DNA from: Kiritimatiellia bacterium
Lineage (GTDB): Bacteria > Verrucomicrobiota > Kiritimatiellia > RFP12 > UBA1067
DNA length: 64,000 bases
NCBI GenBank assembly: GCA_016296065.1
Contig: JAEDKA010000004.1
Location: forward strand, 36,140 to 100,139
Direction of reading: 5' to 3'
Part shown: in pieces, positions 26,260 to 33,158 of the stretch
How positions within the stretch are numbered: position 1 is the first letter of the stretch
Layout: the number at the start of each line of letters is the position of its first letter
Notes under the pieces: generated by a model
What the model was told of the DNA's origin: nothing
Database searches by the model: none
What the model saw: only the letters and a program-made list of their open reading frames with translations
Translations under genes and position numbers: made by a program

Positions 26260-26688
26260 TTAATAAGAAACAACAATTAAATACCGCCCCTTGAATTCAT
26301 ATATCCGAAATCCATTTACATCATATATATGCAAATCTGTCGATTTCCCATCAATATCCTTGATTAGCTTACTTTGATTCCCCAGCAACATCAACCTTCT
26401 TGTGTAATAATCCTTATCCGCCTGGCTCGTAAAAACGACCATTCCAATTGCATTCAATTCTTGGATAAACCTCTCGTCATTTCCAGTGTATTCAAAAGCT
26501 ATGGTCTTGCAGCCATGCCGTCCTCCGCATATATACTGTACTTTGTTGACATCCAGTTTCAACGATGCTACGATTTCCTTCTTAACAGCATCAATGTTCA
26601 TGGGAGAAAATACAAATATCCACCATGCACTTCCAAGCAAAACTATGAGTGTAAATGAACAAACAATAAATTTGTTACCGATACTCAT
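26260..26688 (-). CDS. small AT-rich membrane-anchored protein in RHS island (possible immunity protein)
   Basis: 142 residues from the ATG at 26688, chosen because GGAG is 9 nt upstream. One N-terminal transmembrane helix (FIVCSFTLIVLLGSAWWIFV) is followed by a ~110-residue domain with no recognised family. Base composition is clearly more AT-rich than all neighbours, suggesting recent acquisition. It begins 19 nt after the stop of an RHS fragment whose last ~75 residues are not YD repeat, the position where immunity genes of RHS tips usually lie. That role is inference only. Confidence 0.5.
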   Translation of the reverse strand: MSIGNKFIVCSFTLIVLLGSAWWIFVFSPMNIDAVKKEIVASLKLDVNKVQYICGGRHGCKTIAFEYTGNDERFIQELNAIGMVVFTSQADKDYYTRRLMLLGNQSKLIKDIDGKSTDLHIYDVNGFRIYEFKGRYLIVVSY

Positions 26689-26707
26689 AGTGGAATTCTC
26701 CATTTGG

Positions 26708-27150
26708 TTAGCGCGCAATATCTTCAAGCGCATCTTTACAGCACGAACACTCACCTTCTCCAGACAATTTCCATCTTGCCATGATCAATGTCCCATCTTT
26801 AAACAGCCATCTCCCGAAGAGGGCATACTTAATTCCGTCTCTAGGTTGCAAACCGACTGTATCAACAAAGAAAATTTCCGTCTCCCATGTATAACCCCTC
26901 TTGCCATTACGACACGATCCATAGGTGTAGTCGTACTGCGAAATGACGTTGGTCGGGAAGGCGTTGCAGACCTGAAGCAGCTGGTTTTTCACGTCGTAGT
27001 CCCATGTCGCAGTCGAGCCATCGGGCTGAACTTCAGCAACCTTATGACAGCAGTCCCACGCCGTGGTCGTCACCTGACCGGCGAGGTTTTCGTGCGACGT
27101 GCGCTTGCCTTGTTCGTTGTATGTCATGCGGTCTCGGGAGATAGTATACC
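26708..27150 (-). pseudogene. RHS fragment ending in a non-repeat tip
   Basis: YD-repeat coding sequence (MTYNEQGKRTSHENLAGQVT, VQPDGSTATWDYDVKNQLL, SQYDYTYG) without the N-terminal shell. The repeat is broken after YDYTYG, and the last ~75 codons (CRNGKRGYTWETEIFFVD ... KDALEDIAR) are unrelated to the repeat and lower in GC. This could be a small variable tip domain or fused foreign sequence. An in-frame continuation upstream reaches only to about 27150. Confidence 0.65.
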
Positions 27151-27207
27151 AAAATCCATCGATGAACGCCTCGGTCTTCTAATCTTGGTGCTGCCGTAGG
27201 GTGCGCC

Positions 27208-27308
27208 CTAGGTGCCAACGCGCTCGACGATGTTGGTAAGCAGCGAGTAGACGTAGTAGGTGCGCGTCTCGACTGTCCAGCCCGTCTGGTCGCCGGAAGA
27301 TACCAGTG
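27208..27308 (-). pseudogene. RHS remnant ending in an internal stop
   Basis: The minus strand reads GDQTGWTVETRTYYVYSLL, TNIVERVGT, then TAG. This is further RHS shell sequence, cut off from the fragment at 26708 by about 60 bp of unrelated bases. It shows that the RHS gene has been broken up by several events. Confidence 0.5.
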
Positions 27309-27410
27309 CCAGGGCTACGGAAAGAACTGTTTTGATTTCCTACAAAAGAAGGGATAACCTGCCTACTCGCAGACGGTCCGCCGTGTTGGTAGGGGCCGTG
27401 GCCAGCTAGT

Positions 27411-27557
27411 GTCGGCGCGGCCGAGGGGAACTACGAGACGCCCGCGAAGCTGCGCTCGTTCCTCGCCGAGAAGAAGATATCCTTCTCCCCCAAGGACCGC
27501 ATAGAGCTCGAGACCCTGCTTCCCGCCAAGACGCCTGTCCTGGTTTCGGAAAGATAG
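27411..27557 (+). pseudogene. unidentified C-terminal gene fragment
   Basis: A plus-strand frame reads VGAAEGNYETPAKLRSFLAE, then KKISFSPKDRIELETLLPAK and a TAG at 27555-27557. Codon use is like the genome's real genes, but the frame is closed upstream by a stop at 27390 and has no start, so it seems to be the tail of a lost gene. No family recognised. Confidence 0.3.
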
Positions 27558-28048
27558 TCGCGGGGCTTGATTACGTGCTTCTGCATGGCAAGCGCGACGG
27601 CCTCCGACCGGTTTGCGACGCCAAGGCACCTGAACACTGCCGAAAGATGCTTCTTGATCGTCACCTCCGTAAGGCCAAACTGCCTTGCGATGTCGAGGTT
27701 CGACTGCCCGTCGGCAATGGAGTCAAGGATGTCCAGCTGCCGCGCCGTAAGATTGAAAAACGCGTTGTCCTCCTCTATCTGCGAGAGCAGCCGGGCGGGT
27801 ATCGCCTTCTGTCCTGCGGCGACGGACCGAATGGTCCATATCAGCCCCCTGTCGACATCCTCCTTGAACACGACACCCGCCGCGCCGTCCATGATCGCCT
27901 TTCCAAGCTCTAGAGTTGTGTCGCGCGTCGTGAGGACAAGCACCTTGATCTCGGGGTGAGACTCGTGGATCAACCGCGTGGGAGAGGCGAAGAACGGCAA
28001 GCTCGGCGTAGCCAACCGCACCGAAGCGACGGCGATGGCCTTCCGCAA
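27558..28048 (-). pseudogene. truncated NarL/LuxR-type response regulator
   Basis: The frame matches the second half of a NarL-type regulator, very like the intact one at 39884: RLIHESHPEIKVLVLTTRDT (end of the receiver), then ARQLDILDSIADGQSNLDIA and VTIKKHLSAVFRCLGVANRS (the LuxR helix-turn-helix). The first ~67 residues of the receiver, including the phospho-acceptor Asp, are missing and replaced by out-of-context sequence. At the other end the expected stop after ...HVIKP is lost, so the frame reads on into the neighbouring fragment. Confidence 0.75.
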
Positions 28049-28067
28049 GAACCTGGTGAAGCCCTGA
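27975..28067 (+). pseudogene. inverted fragment of a second LuxR-type regulator
   Basis: On the plus strand the bases encode RVGEAKNG joined directly to KLGVANRTEATAMAFRKNLV, KP and TGA. VGEAxNG is a receiver motif, and the rest is the extreme C-terminus of a LuxR-type regulator (compare RLGVTNRAEAVALALRKQML at 40450). About 140 residues between are deleted. The first ~14 bp overlap the oppositely oriented truncated regulator, marking a rearrangement junction. Confidence 0.65.
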
Positions 28068-28176
28068 TCCTGCTTCCCGGCGCAATGACATCGCCGCCCG
28101 AATTTCGATTCATATTATATTACGGGACAGCCGCCATGCAATTCCCCAGAACGAGGGAATGAACAAGACAATGTCA

Positions 28177-29514
28177 TCAAGCCCGGAATTCAAACATTGC
28201 CATGTAGTGCGGCATTGTTCGCTTTTTGCCGACAACGCCAACGTTTCCGTCGACGAACTTGTAGCCTTGGGGGACGCCTGGCTTGTCAAGCAACTCGTTC
28301 AGCGAAACGGTCGCGCCGTTGGACGACTTCACCTCCACTGGCACCACGCCGCCATCACGCTCCACAAGAAATTCGACCTCCCGCGAGCCATCCTCGGTCT
28401 TGAAATAGAAAAGCGGAAGCCCGACGCGCTCTATCATTCCGGCAACAAGGTTCTCATACAGCCCGCCCTTGGCGTTTCCGACAAGCTTGCCGGAATACAG
28501 AAGACGCTTGGTCTCCGCCCCGTACATGGCAGAAAGAAGTCCGATATCCGAAAGATAGAGCTTGAATCGGTCGTCAAGCACATGCGCATTCAGTGGCAAC
28601 TCCGCCACAGTAACGTTCACCGCCTTCGAAGCCAGGGCCGCGTCGCACAGCCAGTCAACGGACGCACCGTACTTGCGTTCGCTTCCGCCCTTCTCGACTT
28701 CGGCATACTTGAATTTGCGGTTGTCCTTTGCCAGAATCCGCGGTATCGCGCGGTAGCAGGCCTCAATCTTCGGAATGTCCGTCGAATCTGCGTATTTGTG
28801 GATGTCGTCGATGTACGAGGCCAGTATCTTGTTCTGCTCGTCCTGCACGGGGCCGAAGTCTCCCGCCTCGACATAAGCCTTCACCACCGCAGGCATGCCG
28901 CCGACAATCATGTACTCCCTGACAAGATCGGTGTACCTGCGGTTAACAGCGTCCGGCACGGGTTCCATCGCGTCGTGGAATTCCTTCAGCGCGGTTATCG
29001 CGTCCTCTGTGACACCACGCGCCCAGAGGAACTCCTCAAAATCCATGGAATGCATCACAACCTGACGCTCGTACCCGACAGGAATGGACTTCGGCTCGCT
29101 TTTCGTGCGCGATTTCTTGTTCTTGTGCTTTATGCCGAGCAATGAGCCAGACGCAACTACATCGTAGCGCCCATCCAAGGCAAACGACTTCAATGCGGTT
29201 CTCGCGTTCGGACATTCTTGTATTTCATCAAGAAATATCAATGTTCGACCAGGAAGAAGTCGCCGTGTCGCATCGTATGCAGAGATTTTTCGATAAAGGT
29301 CTTCCGCTTTCAGGCTGCCGTCGAATATTGAACAGGCTTCAGGATCCAGCACAAAATTGAATTCTAAAAAACTCTCATATTGCTCATGCCCGAACTTCTC
29401 GATGATAAATGTCTTACCAATTTGTCTAGCACCCTTTACTAGAAGACACTCTTGATGTTTTTCGACCTTCCACCGAAGCAGTCGATCATAGAATTTTCTT
29501 CTGAACTCCGCCAT
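28177..29514 (-). CDS. AAA-type ATPase with DUF4143 domain
   Basis: 445 residues. It has a Walker A CLLVKGARQIGKTFIIEKF at residues ~24-42 and a Walker B TLIFLDEIQECPNA with sensor-like VVASGSLLGI. A C-terminal DUF4143 nuclease-like/DNA-binding region follows, containing LYLSDIGLLSAM, VGNAKGGLYENLVAGMI and FYFKTEDGSREVEFLVERDG, a PD-(D/E)xK-like E-VEFLV-E-EVK arrangement. These AAA_14/DUF4143 proteins are widespread, often scattered in many copies, and linked to mobile or accessory regions; their function is unproven. It stands alone beside the decayed RHS island. Confidence 0.88.
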   Translation of the reverse strand: MAEFRRKFYDRLLRWKVEKHQECLLVKGARQIGKTFIIEKFGHEQYESFLEFNFVLDPEACSIFDGSLKAEDLYRKISAYDATRRLLPGRTLIFLDEIQECPNARTALKSFALDGRYDVVASGSLLGIKHKNKKSRTKSEPKSIPVGYERQVVMHSMDFEEFLWARGVTEDAITALKEFHDAMEPVPDAVNRRYTDLVREYMIVGGMPAVVKAYVEAGDFGPVQDEQNKILASYIDDIHKYADSTDIPKIEACYRAIPRILAKDNRKFKYAEVEKGGSERKYGASVDWLCDAALASKAVNVTVAELPLNAHVLDDRFKLYLSDIGLLSAMYGAETKRLLYSGKLVGNAKGGLYENLVAGMIERVGLPLFYFKTEDGSREVEFLVERDGGVVPVEVKSSNGATVSLNELLDKPGVPQGYKFVDGNVGVVGKKRTMPHYMAMFEFRA

Positions 29515-29768
29515 ATAGCCCCCATGCTAATTTTAGTCAAAAACGAGAGCATATTATCATATTTTGACCCATTATGTCAACACGCAGTTCTTATTATGCA
29601 ACTTTTAGAACCCGACAAAGAGGATTTTTGCAACTTTTTGAAGCGCACAGAATCATGTTTTTGCAATTTTTCCGTGCACGCCCCAACTTTGTCTGTGCCG
29701 CCTCAGAAGCTCACGATCCTTGCGGCCGTATCGTACAAAACGCGGCAAACACAAGCCGGGCCGAGGCT

Positions 29769-29893
29769 CTAGCCCGCAAGCTTCGCGTCGTTGGCAGCGG
29801 AACACTCCGCCTCGCCGGATTTCCTAAGCTCGTCTTCAAGTTCTTTCATGTCGTCGGACTTGAAGTTGAACGGCTGGTTGTCGCGCCGACGTC
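29769..29893 (-). other. possible remnant or very short coding sequence downstream of the beta-helix gene
   Basis: Just beyond the stop of the beta-helix gene the minus strand reads RRRDNQPFNFKSDDMKELED, then ELRKSGEAECSAANDAKLAG and TAG. An ATG at 29849 would give 26 residues but has no ribosome binding site. The composition is protein-like, so it may be the end of a lost gene. The rest of 29515-29768 is AT-rich and holds no gene; it must contain the ATPase promoter. Confidence 0.25.
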
Positions 29894-31117
29894 TCAGCGC
29901 ACGAAAATAATCACACCGGGACGCCGGGCCGAAGCCGTGAATTCATAGCAGCCGATGTCGACCGCCTCGCCGTTTATGCGCGCATTGCCCGCAAGACCCA
30001 GCGCGACCGGCGACTGCATCATGGCACCCGCGTCAATGATCGAGGAGCCAGCAGTCGGACGGAAGTCGGCTGTGAGCGTAATCCCCGAGTTGACCATCGT
30101 AAGTCCGGTCGGGAGCTCCGCATCCGTCGCGCAGTTCACAAAACGGCCGTAGGCGTTCATCAGCTGCGTGGCGTTTCCATTGGCTACCCAGGCGTCGGCG
30201 AAGAGCTTGGTGCTGCCGGAGGTTCCGACGTTCCCGACAATCAGCGTGTTGCGGATCAGCGGGTTGTAGTTCGCGCCCCAGCTCTGCTGATTGAAGAAAA
30301 TAGAATAGAATTCCCCGTTGTCGTCCTCAGAATGGTTGCCCGCTATTGTGCAGTTCTCGATAAGGATGTCATTTTGGCCACCATTGACCTTGCAATACAC
30401 GGCCGAGCCGAAGTTGTCGGATTTTGTCGTGTTATAGGCAATAAGCGATTCACGCAGAATGCCAGCTTGCATATGGACGCCAGCTGAGCCGCCCTGCTGC
30501 CAGTAGTTGATGGTCGTCCCGCCGCGGGTCGCGAAGTTGTTCGTGATGATGCAATGAGTAATCAGGCCGCTGAGCGAGAGGCAGGCGATACCGGCGCCGC
30601 CAGCCTGTGTCTTCCCGGGTGCGCACAGGATCGCGTTGCGAATAATGCAGTTCGTCACAGTGCCGCCGTTCGAATCGATAAGGATGTTGGCGCCTTTGTT
30701 GTCACCTCCGCCACCACCTGCTCGTCCATCCTCGGCAACTATACCAGAGAGAATGGCATCTGCATTGTTGATCACAAAGACGCGGTGGGCTGTGTCAGTG
30801 TTTGAACCGCTCGTCTTAGTCACGGTGCCCGCAGTGTTCCGAACAACGACATCTGCAGGATTGTCCGTGTCGCCGACAATCGTTATCGCCTCGGTCACGG
30901 AAATTGCCGCGGCAACCTCGTACGTACCTGCGAGCACGCGAACAGTATCGCTGTCCGCCGCGACATCAACCGCATGGGCGATTGTCGCGAACGCGGTTTC
31001 GCGCGAAGTGCCGTCATTGGCATCGCTACCCGCAGTTGAGACGTAGTAATCCCCGGCAAGGGCGGACGCCCTGAGGACAATGGCAACGAATGCCGCGACG
31101 ATGAGTGTGTTTCTCAT
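29894..31117 (-). CDS. secreted DUF1565/beta-helix protein with PGVIIFVR tail
   Basis: 407 residues. A signal peptide (MRNTLIVAAFVAIVLRASALA) is followed at once by DYYVSTAGSDANDGTSRETA, FATIAHAVDVA, the DUF1565 start of secreted pectate-lyase-like beta-helix proteins. Rungs with N-asparagine turns follow (ILIDSNGGTVTNCIIRNAI, LITHCIITNNFATRGG). The end has a choice-of-anchor-Q-like stretch (IIDAGA, GLAGNARI, AVDIGCYEF) and then RRPGVIIFVR and stop. The tail is nearly the same as in the proteins ending at 7312 and 36515. AAGGAGG precedes the start. It is probably cell-surface or secreted; enzymatic activity is not evident. Confidence 0.85.
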   Translation of the reverse strand: MRNTLIVAAFVAIVLRASALAGDYYVSTAGSDANDGTSRETAFATIAHAVDVAADSDTVRVLAGTYEVAAAISVTEAITIVGDTDNPADVVVRNTAGTVTKTSGSNTDTAHRVFVINNADAILSGIVAEDGRAGGGGGDNKGANILIDSNGGTVTNCIIRNAILCAPGKTQAGGAGIACLSLSGLITHCIITNNFATRGGTTINYWQQGGSAGVHMQAGILRESLIAYNTTKSDNFGSAVYCKVNGGQNDILIENCTIAGNHSEDDNGEFYSIFFNQQSWGANYNPLIRNTLIVGNVGTSGSTKLFADAWVANGNATQLMNAYGRFVNCATDAELPTGLTMVNSGITLTADFRPTAGSSIIDAGAMMQSPVALGLAGNARINGEAVDIGCYEFTASARRPGVIIFVR

Positions 31118-31148
31118 TGTTCCTCCTTGATAAGGGTTTCTTAGTACA

Positions 31149-31199
31149 AGTATAGTGTACTACAACAACGAGAAACAGGCTACTACACAACTGTGTAGT
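31149..31199 (-). promoter_or_regulatory. beta-helix gene promoter with palindromic operator
   Basis: A -10 TATACT (31154-31149 on the minus strand) precedes a ~35-nt leader with AAGGAGG. Upstream lies the palindrome ACTACACA-AC-TGTGTAGT (31182-31199), 39 bp centre to centre from the -10. Its twin is at 31979. The palindrome is also 7 nt from the stop of the next gene upstream. Confidence 0.6.
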
Positions 31200-31205
31200 T
31201 CTCCC

Positions 31206-31943
31206 CTACCGCTCCTGCCTGTAGAGAAAATCCGTCCAGCGGCCATAGTAGTAGTCCATCAGGCCGGAGAGCTGGCGATGCGCGTAGTCGTCAAGAGTGC
31301 TGTGCACGCCAGACGGTTCGACCCATGTCGTGTACATGCGCTTAACGGCGTCGGGGCCGTGTTCAGGATCCAGCTCCGCCGCCAGCTTCTCGTAATGGTC
31401 CATCCGGAAATACGGCGACGCGGAAAGGACACGGTCCATCTCCAGAATGCCGGAGAGAAATTCAGCGAGCGCCGCTGCATTGGTGCGGATCGACGGGAGG
31501 AGCTCCCGCGCCCGGTTGAAACCGTACAGCGCAAGACGATCGATCTCCTCACGCCAGAAGCTTTCGCCGCGGTATGCCATCGTGTAGCAGAGCGTGCAGT
31601 AGTTGTAGGCAAGGGCAATCTCGCCGGTGCGTGCCACAGCCGCGCGCGACCTGGGAAGCGGCAGCTTCGCTGGGAAGCGCGACCCGCACCAGCTCCAGTG
31701 CCCTTCCGCGACGTCACGCAGATACGCACCCAGCGCAAGGGCCTGGTCTCCATCGGACGGTCCGGCTATCACAATACGTCCCTCTTCCGCGAAGTAGGCG
31801 GCAGCGGGCGCGGACTCGAACCTGAACGCGGACGACTTCTCTCCGAGCAGCCGCTCCGCAAGGGACTCGACAGGCGTCGCGGACGCAGCAGCCGAAACGC
31901 CAAGCACCGCAGCTGCAACATGGGCTTTTATCATCAGTTTCAT
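31206..31943 (-). pseudogene. internally deleted alpha-N-acetylglucosaminidase (GH89-like)
   Basis: An intact frame of 245 residues with a signal peptide (MKLMIKAHVAAAVLGVSAAA) from the ATG at 31943. The first half matches the GH89/NAGLU N-terminus: RIVIAGPSDGDQALALGAYL (small alpha/beta domain), then AYNYCTLCYTMAYRGESFWR and EEIDRLALYGFN, the very start of the TIM barrel. It then jumps to GH89 C-terminal sequence (AALAEFLSGILEMDRVLSAS, DDYAHRQLSGLMDYYYGRW). About 400 residues with the catalytic barrel and its two Glu are absent, so it cannot be a normal GH89 enzyme. The frame and promoter are intact, so it may be expressed as a binding protein or be a young pseudogene. Confidence 0.7.
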
Positions 31944-31949
31944 GACCCC

Positions 31950-31994
31950 ATTATAGCAAATGGCCTTGCCAGCGGGAACTACACAGTCGTGTAG
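31950..31994 (-). promoter_or_regulatory. promoter with palindromic operator for the GH89-like gene
   Basis: TGC-TATAAT (-10 at 31955-31950) ends 6 nt before the ATG at 31943, so the mRNA is probably leaderless. The palindrome CTACAC-AGTC-GTGTAG (31979-31994) lies 34 bp centre to centre upstream and shares its outer 6 bp on both arms with the site at 31182-31199. Confidence 0.6.
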
Positions 31995-32046
31995 CATCCC
32001 GGCGCTTTTCGACAAGCGATGCGAGCGCCGCCAAACAGAATGCCTG

Positions 32047-33147
32047 TTACTCCGTCAGGAGCGCGCGAAGACGCACGATGTCCGCGTCGGTGAAGCCGGT
32101 CGACTTTACGTAGGACTCGATGCGGTCGTTGAGCGTCTCGCCCGGATAGCGGTCCATCACGGCGAGCAGCGCCGCATACGTGTTGTTGCGGTTGAACCAG
32201 TCATGCTCGTCCTTCCAGAGAGCGGATGCCTCCCAGTCGCGCACGAGGTCCTCGGGAGAGACGCCGAGAAGTCCGTTTATCAGGAACGCAAGCGTACCCG
32301 TGCGGTCCTGTCCGCTCGAGCAGTGGAAGAGCAGCGGCAGGTTCTTCGCCTCCGCTACGCACTCAAGACCCATGCGGCACGCCTCCTTCGCCCACGGCTC
32401 GTCCATCTGGGAATAGCATCCGGACGAAATCTCGACGCGTACGACGGACGCCCCGAGCGGAGAGCCGTCAAGCCCTGCGCACTCCTTCGGCGAACGCAGG
32501 TCGAGTTCAGTGCGGATGGCGAGTGCGTTCGTCATGAAGTGGACTCCCGCGTCGTCGAGGCGTCTGCGCGGCGGTCCGTCCGGACACTCCGACGCGTTTT
32601 CGCACAGATTAGCCGACCGGTAAAGAAGCCCCTGCCGCACCCTCCGTCCGCCGGCCGCATGCCATCCGCCGAGGTCGCGCACGTTCGGCACGCCAGGCAC
32701 TCGGATGAGGCGCGGCGCGCGGTCCTCCGTCCGGAAAGTCCCGACATCCGTCCCCTTCCCGGCGACATCAACCTCCCAGCGGTAGCGGCATCCCACGCGG
32801 AAATTGTCCCGCTCGAAACGCCCCGTGGTGAGGTAGACGAAGTTCGTGTCGCACACGCACACATCGTCCTCCTCGCGCCAGATGCGGAAGCGAAGACGCT
32901 CCTTGCGGGAATTGATGCCAGACCAGACGAACACGACGGGCTGCGGATACCACCCAAGCGCCAGAAGCTCCGCCCTGTACGCGGCGTCGCCCGCCTTCGC
33001 GAGACGCTCCTCGTCGGACGAGTCGAAGTACGCCTTCTGTCCGTCGCTCAGGAGCGGGACTGTTGCGCCCTCGCCGGGGAGCATCAGCTCCACGGCTAAG
33101 GCCGCACCGCCGACCGCGGCCAGGCATATGGCAAGAATTGTCTTCAC
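32047..33147 (-). CDS. exported tyrosine-phosphatase-family protein
   Basis: 366 residues with a signal peptide (MKTILAICLAAVGGAALA). Residues ~20-140 are a beta-sandwich-like domain (FVWSGINSRKERLRFRIWRE) and the rest a Y_phosphatase3-type dual-specificity domain: VPNVRDLGGWHAAGGRRVRQ, GLLYRSANL and the catalytic P-loop HCSSGQDRTG with its Cys and Arg. Such exported phosphatases act on phosphotyrosine, phosphoinositides or phytate-like substrates; here the substrate is unknown. It starts 11 nt after the metallophosphoesterase gene, so the two putative exported phosphatases share an operon. Confidence 0.87.
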   Translation of the reverse strand: MKTILAICLAAVGGAALAVELMLPGEGATVPLLSDGQKAYFDSSDEERLAKAGDAAYRAELLALGWYPQPVVFVWSGINSRKERLRFRIWREEDDVCVCDTNFVYLTTGRFERDNFRVGCRYRWEVDVAGKGTDVGTFRTEDRAPRLIRVPGVPNVRDLGGWHAAGGRRVRQGLLYRSANLCENASECPDGPPRRRLDDAGVHFMTNALAIRTELDLRSPKECAGLDGSPLGASVVRVEISSGCYSQMDEPWAKEACRMGLECVAEAKNLPLLFHCSSGQDRTGTLAFLINGLLGVSPEDLVRDWEASALWKDEHDWFNRNNTYAALLAVMDRYPGETLNDRIESYVKSTGFTDADIVRLRALLTE

Positions 33148-33158
33148 GTTTCGTCCGC

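Noticed and set aside
28177..29514. Toxin-antitoxin or defence system around the DUF4143 ATPase
   Set aside because: The ATPase stands alone with no partner gene; DUF4143 ATPases are common singletons and nothing here shows defence.
29574..29948. 124-codon plus-strand frame between the ATPase and beta-helix genes
   Set aside because: No ribosome binding site or recognisable motif, and it overlaps the end of the beta-helix gene in antisense; the AT-rich part looks like promoter sequence.
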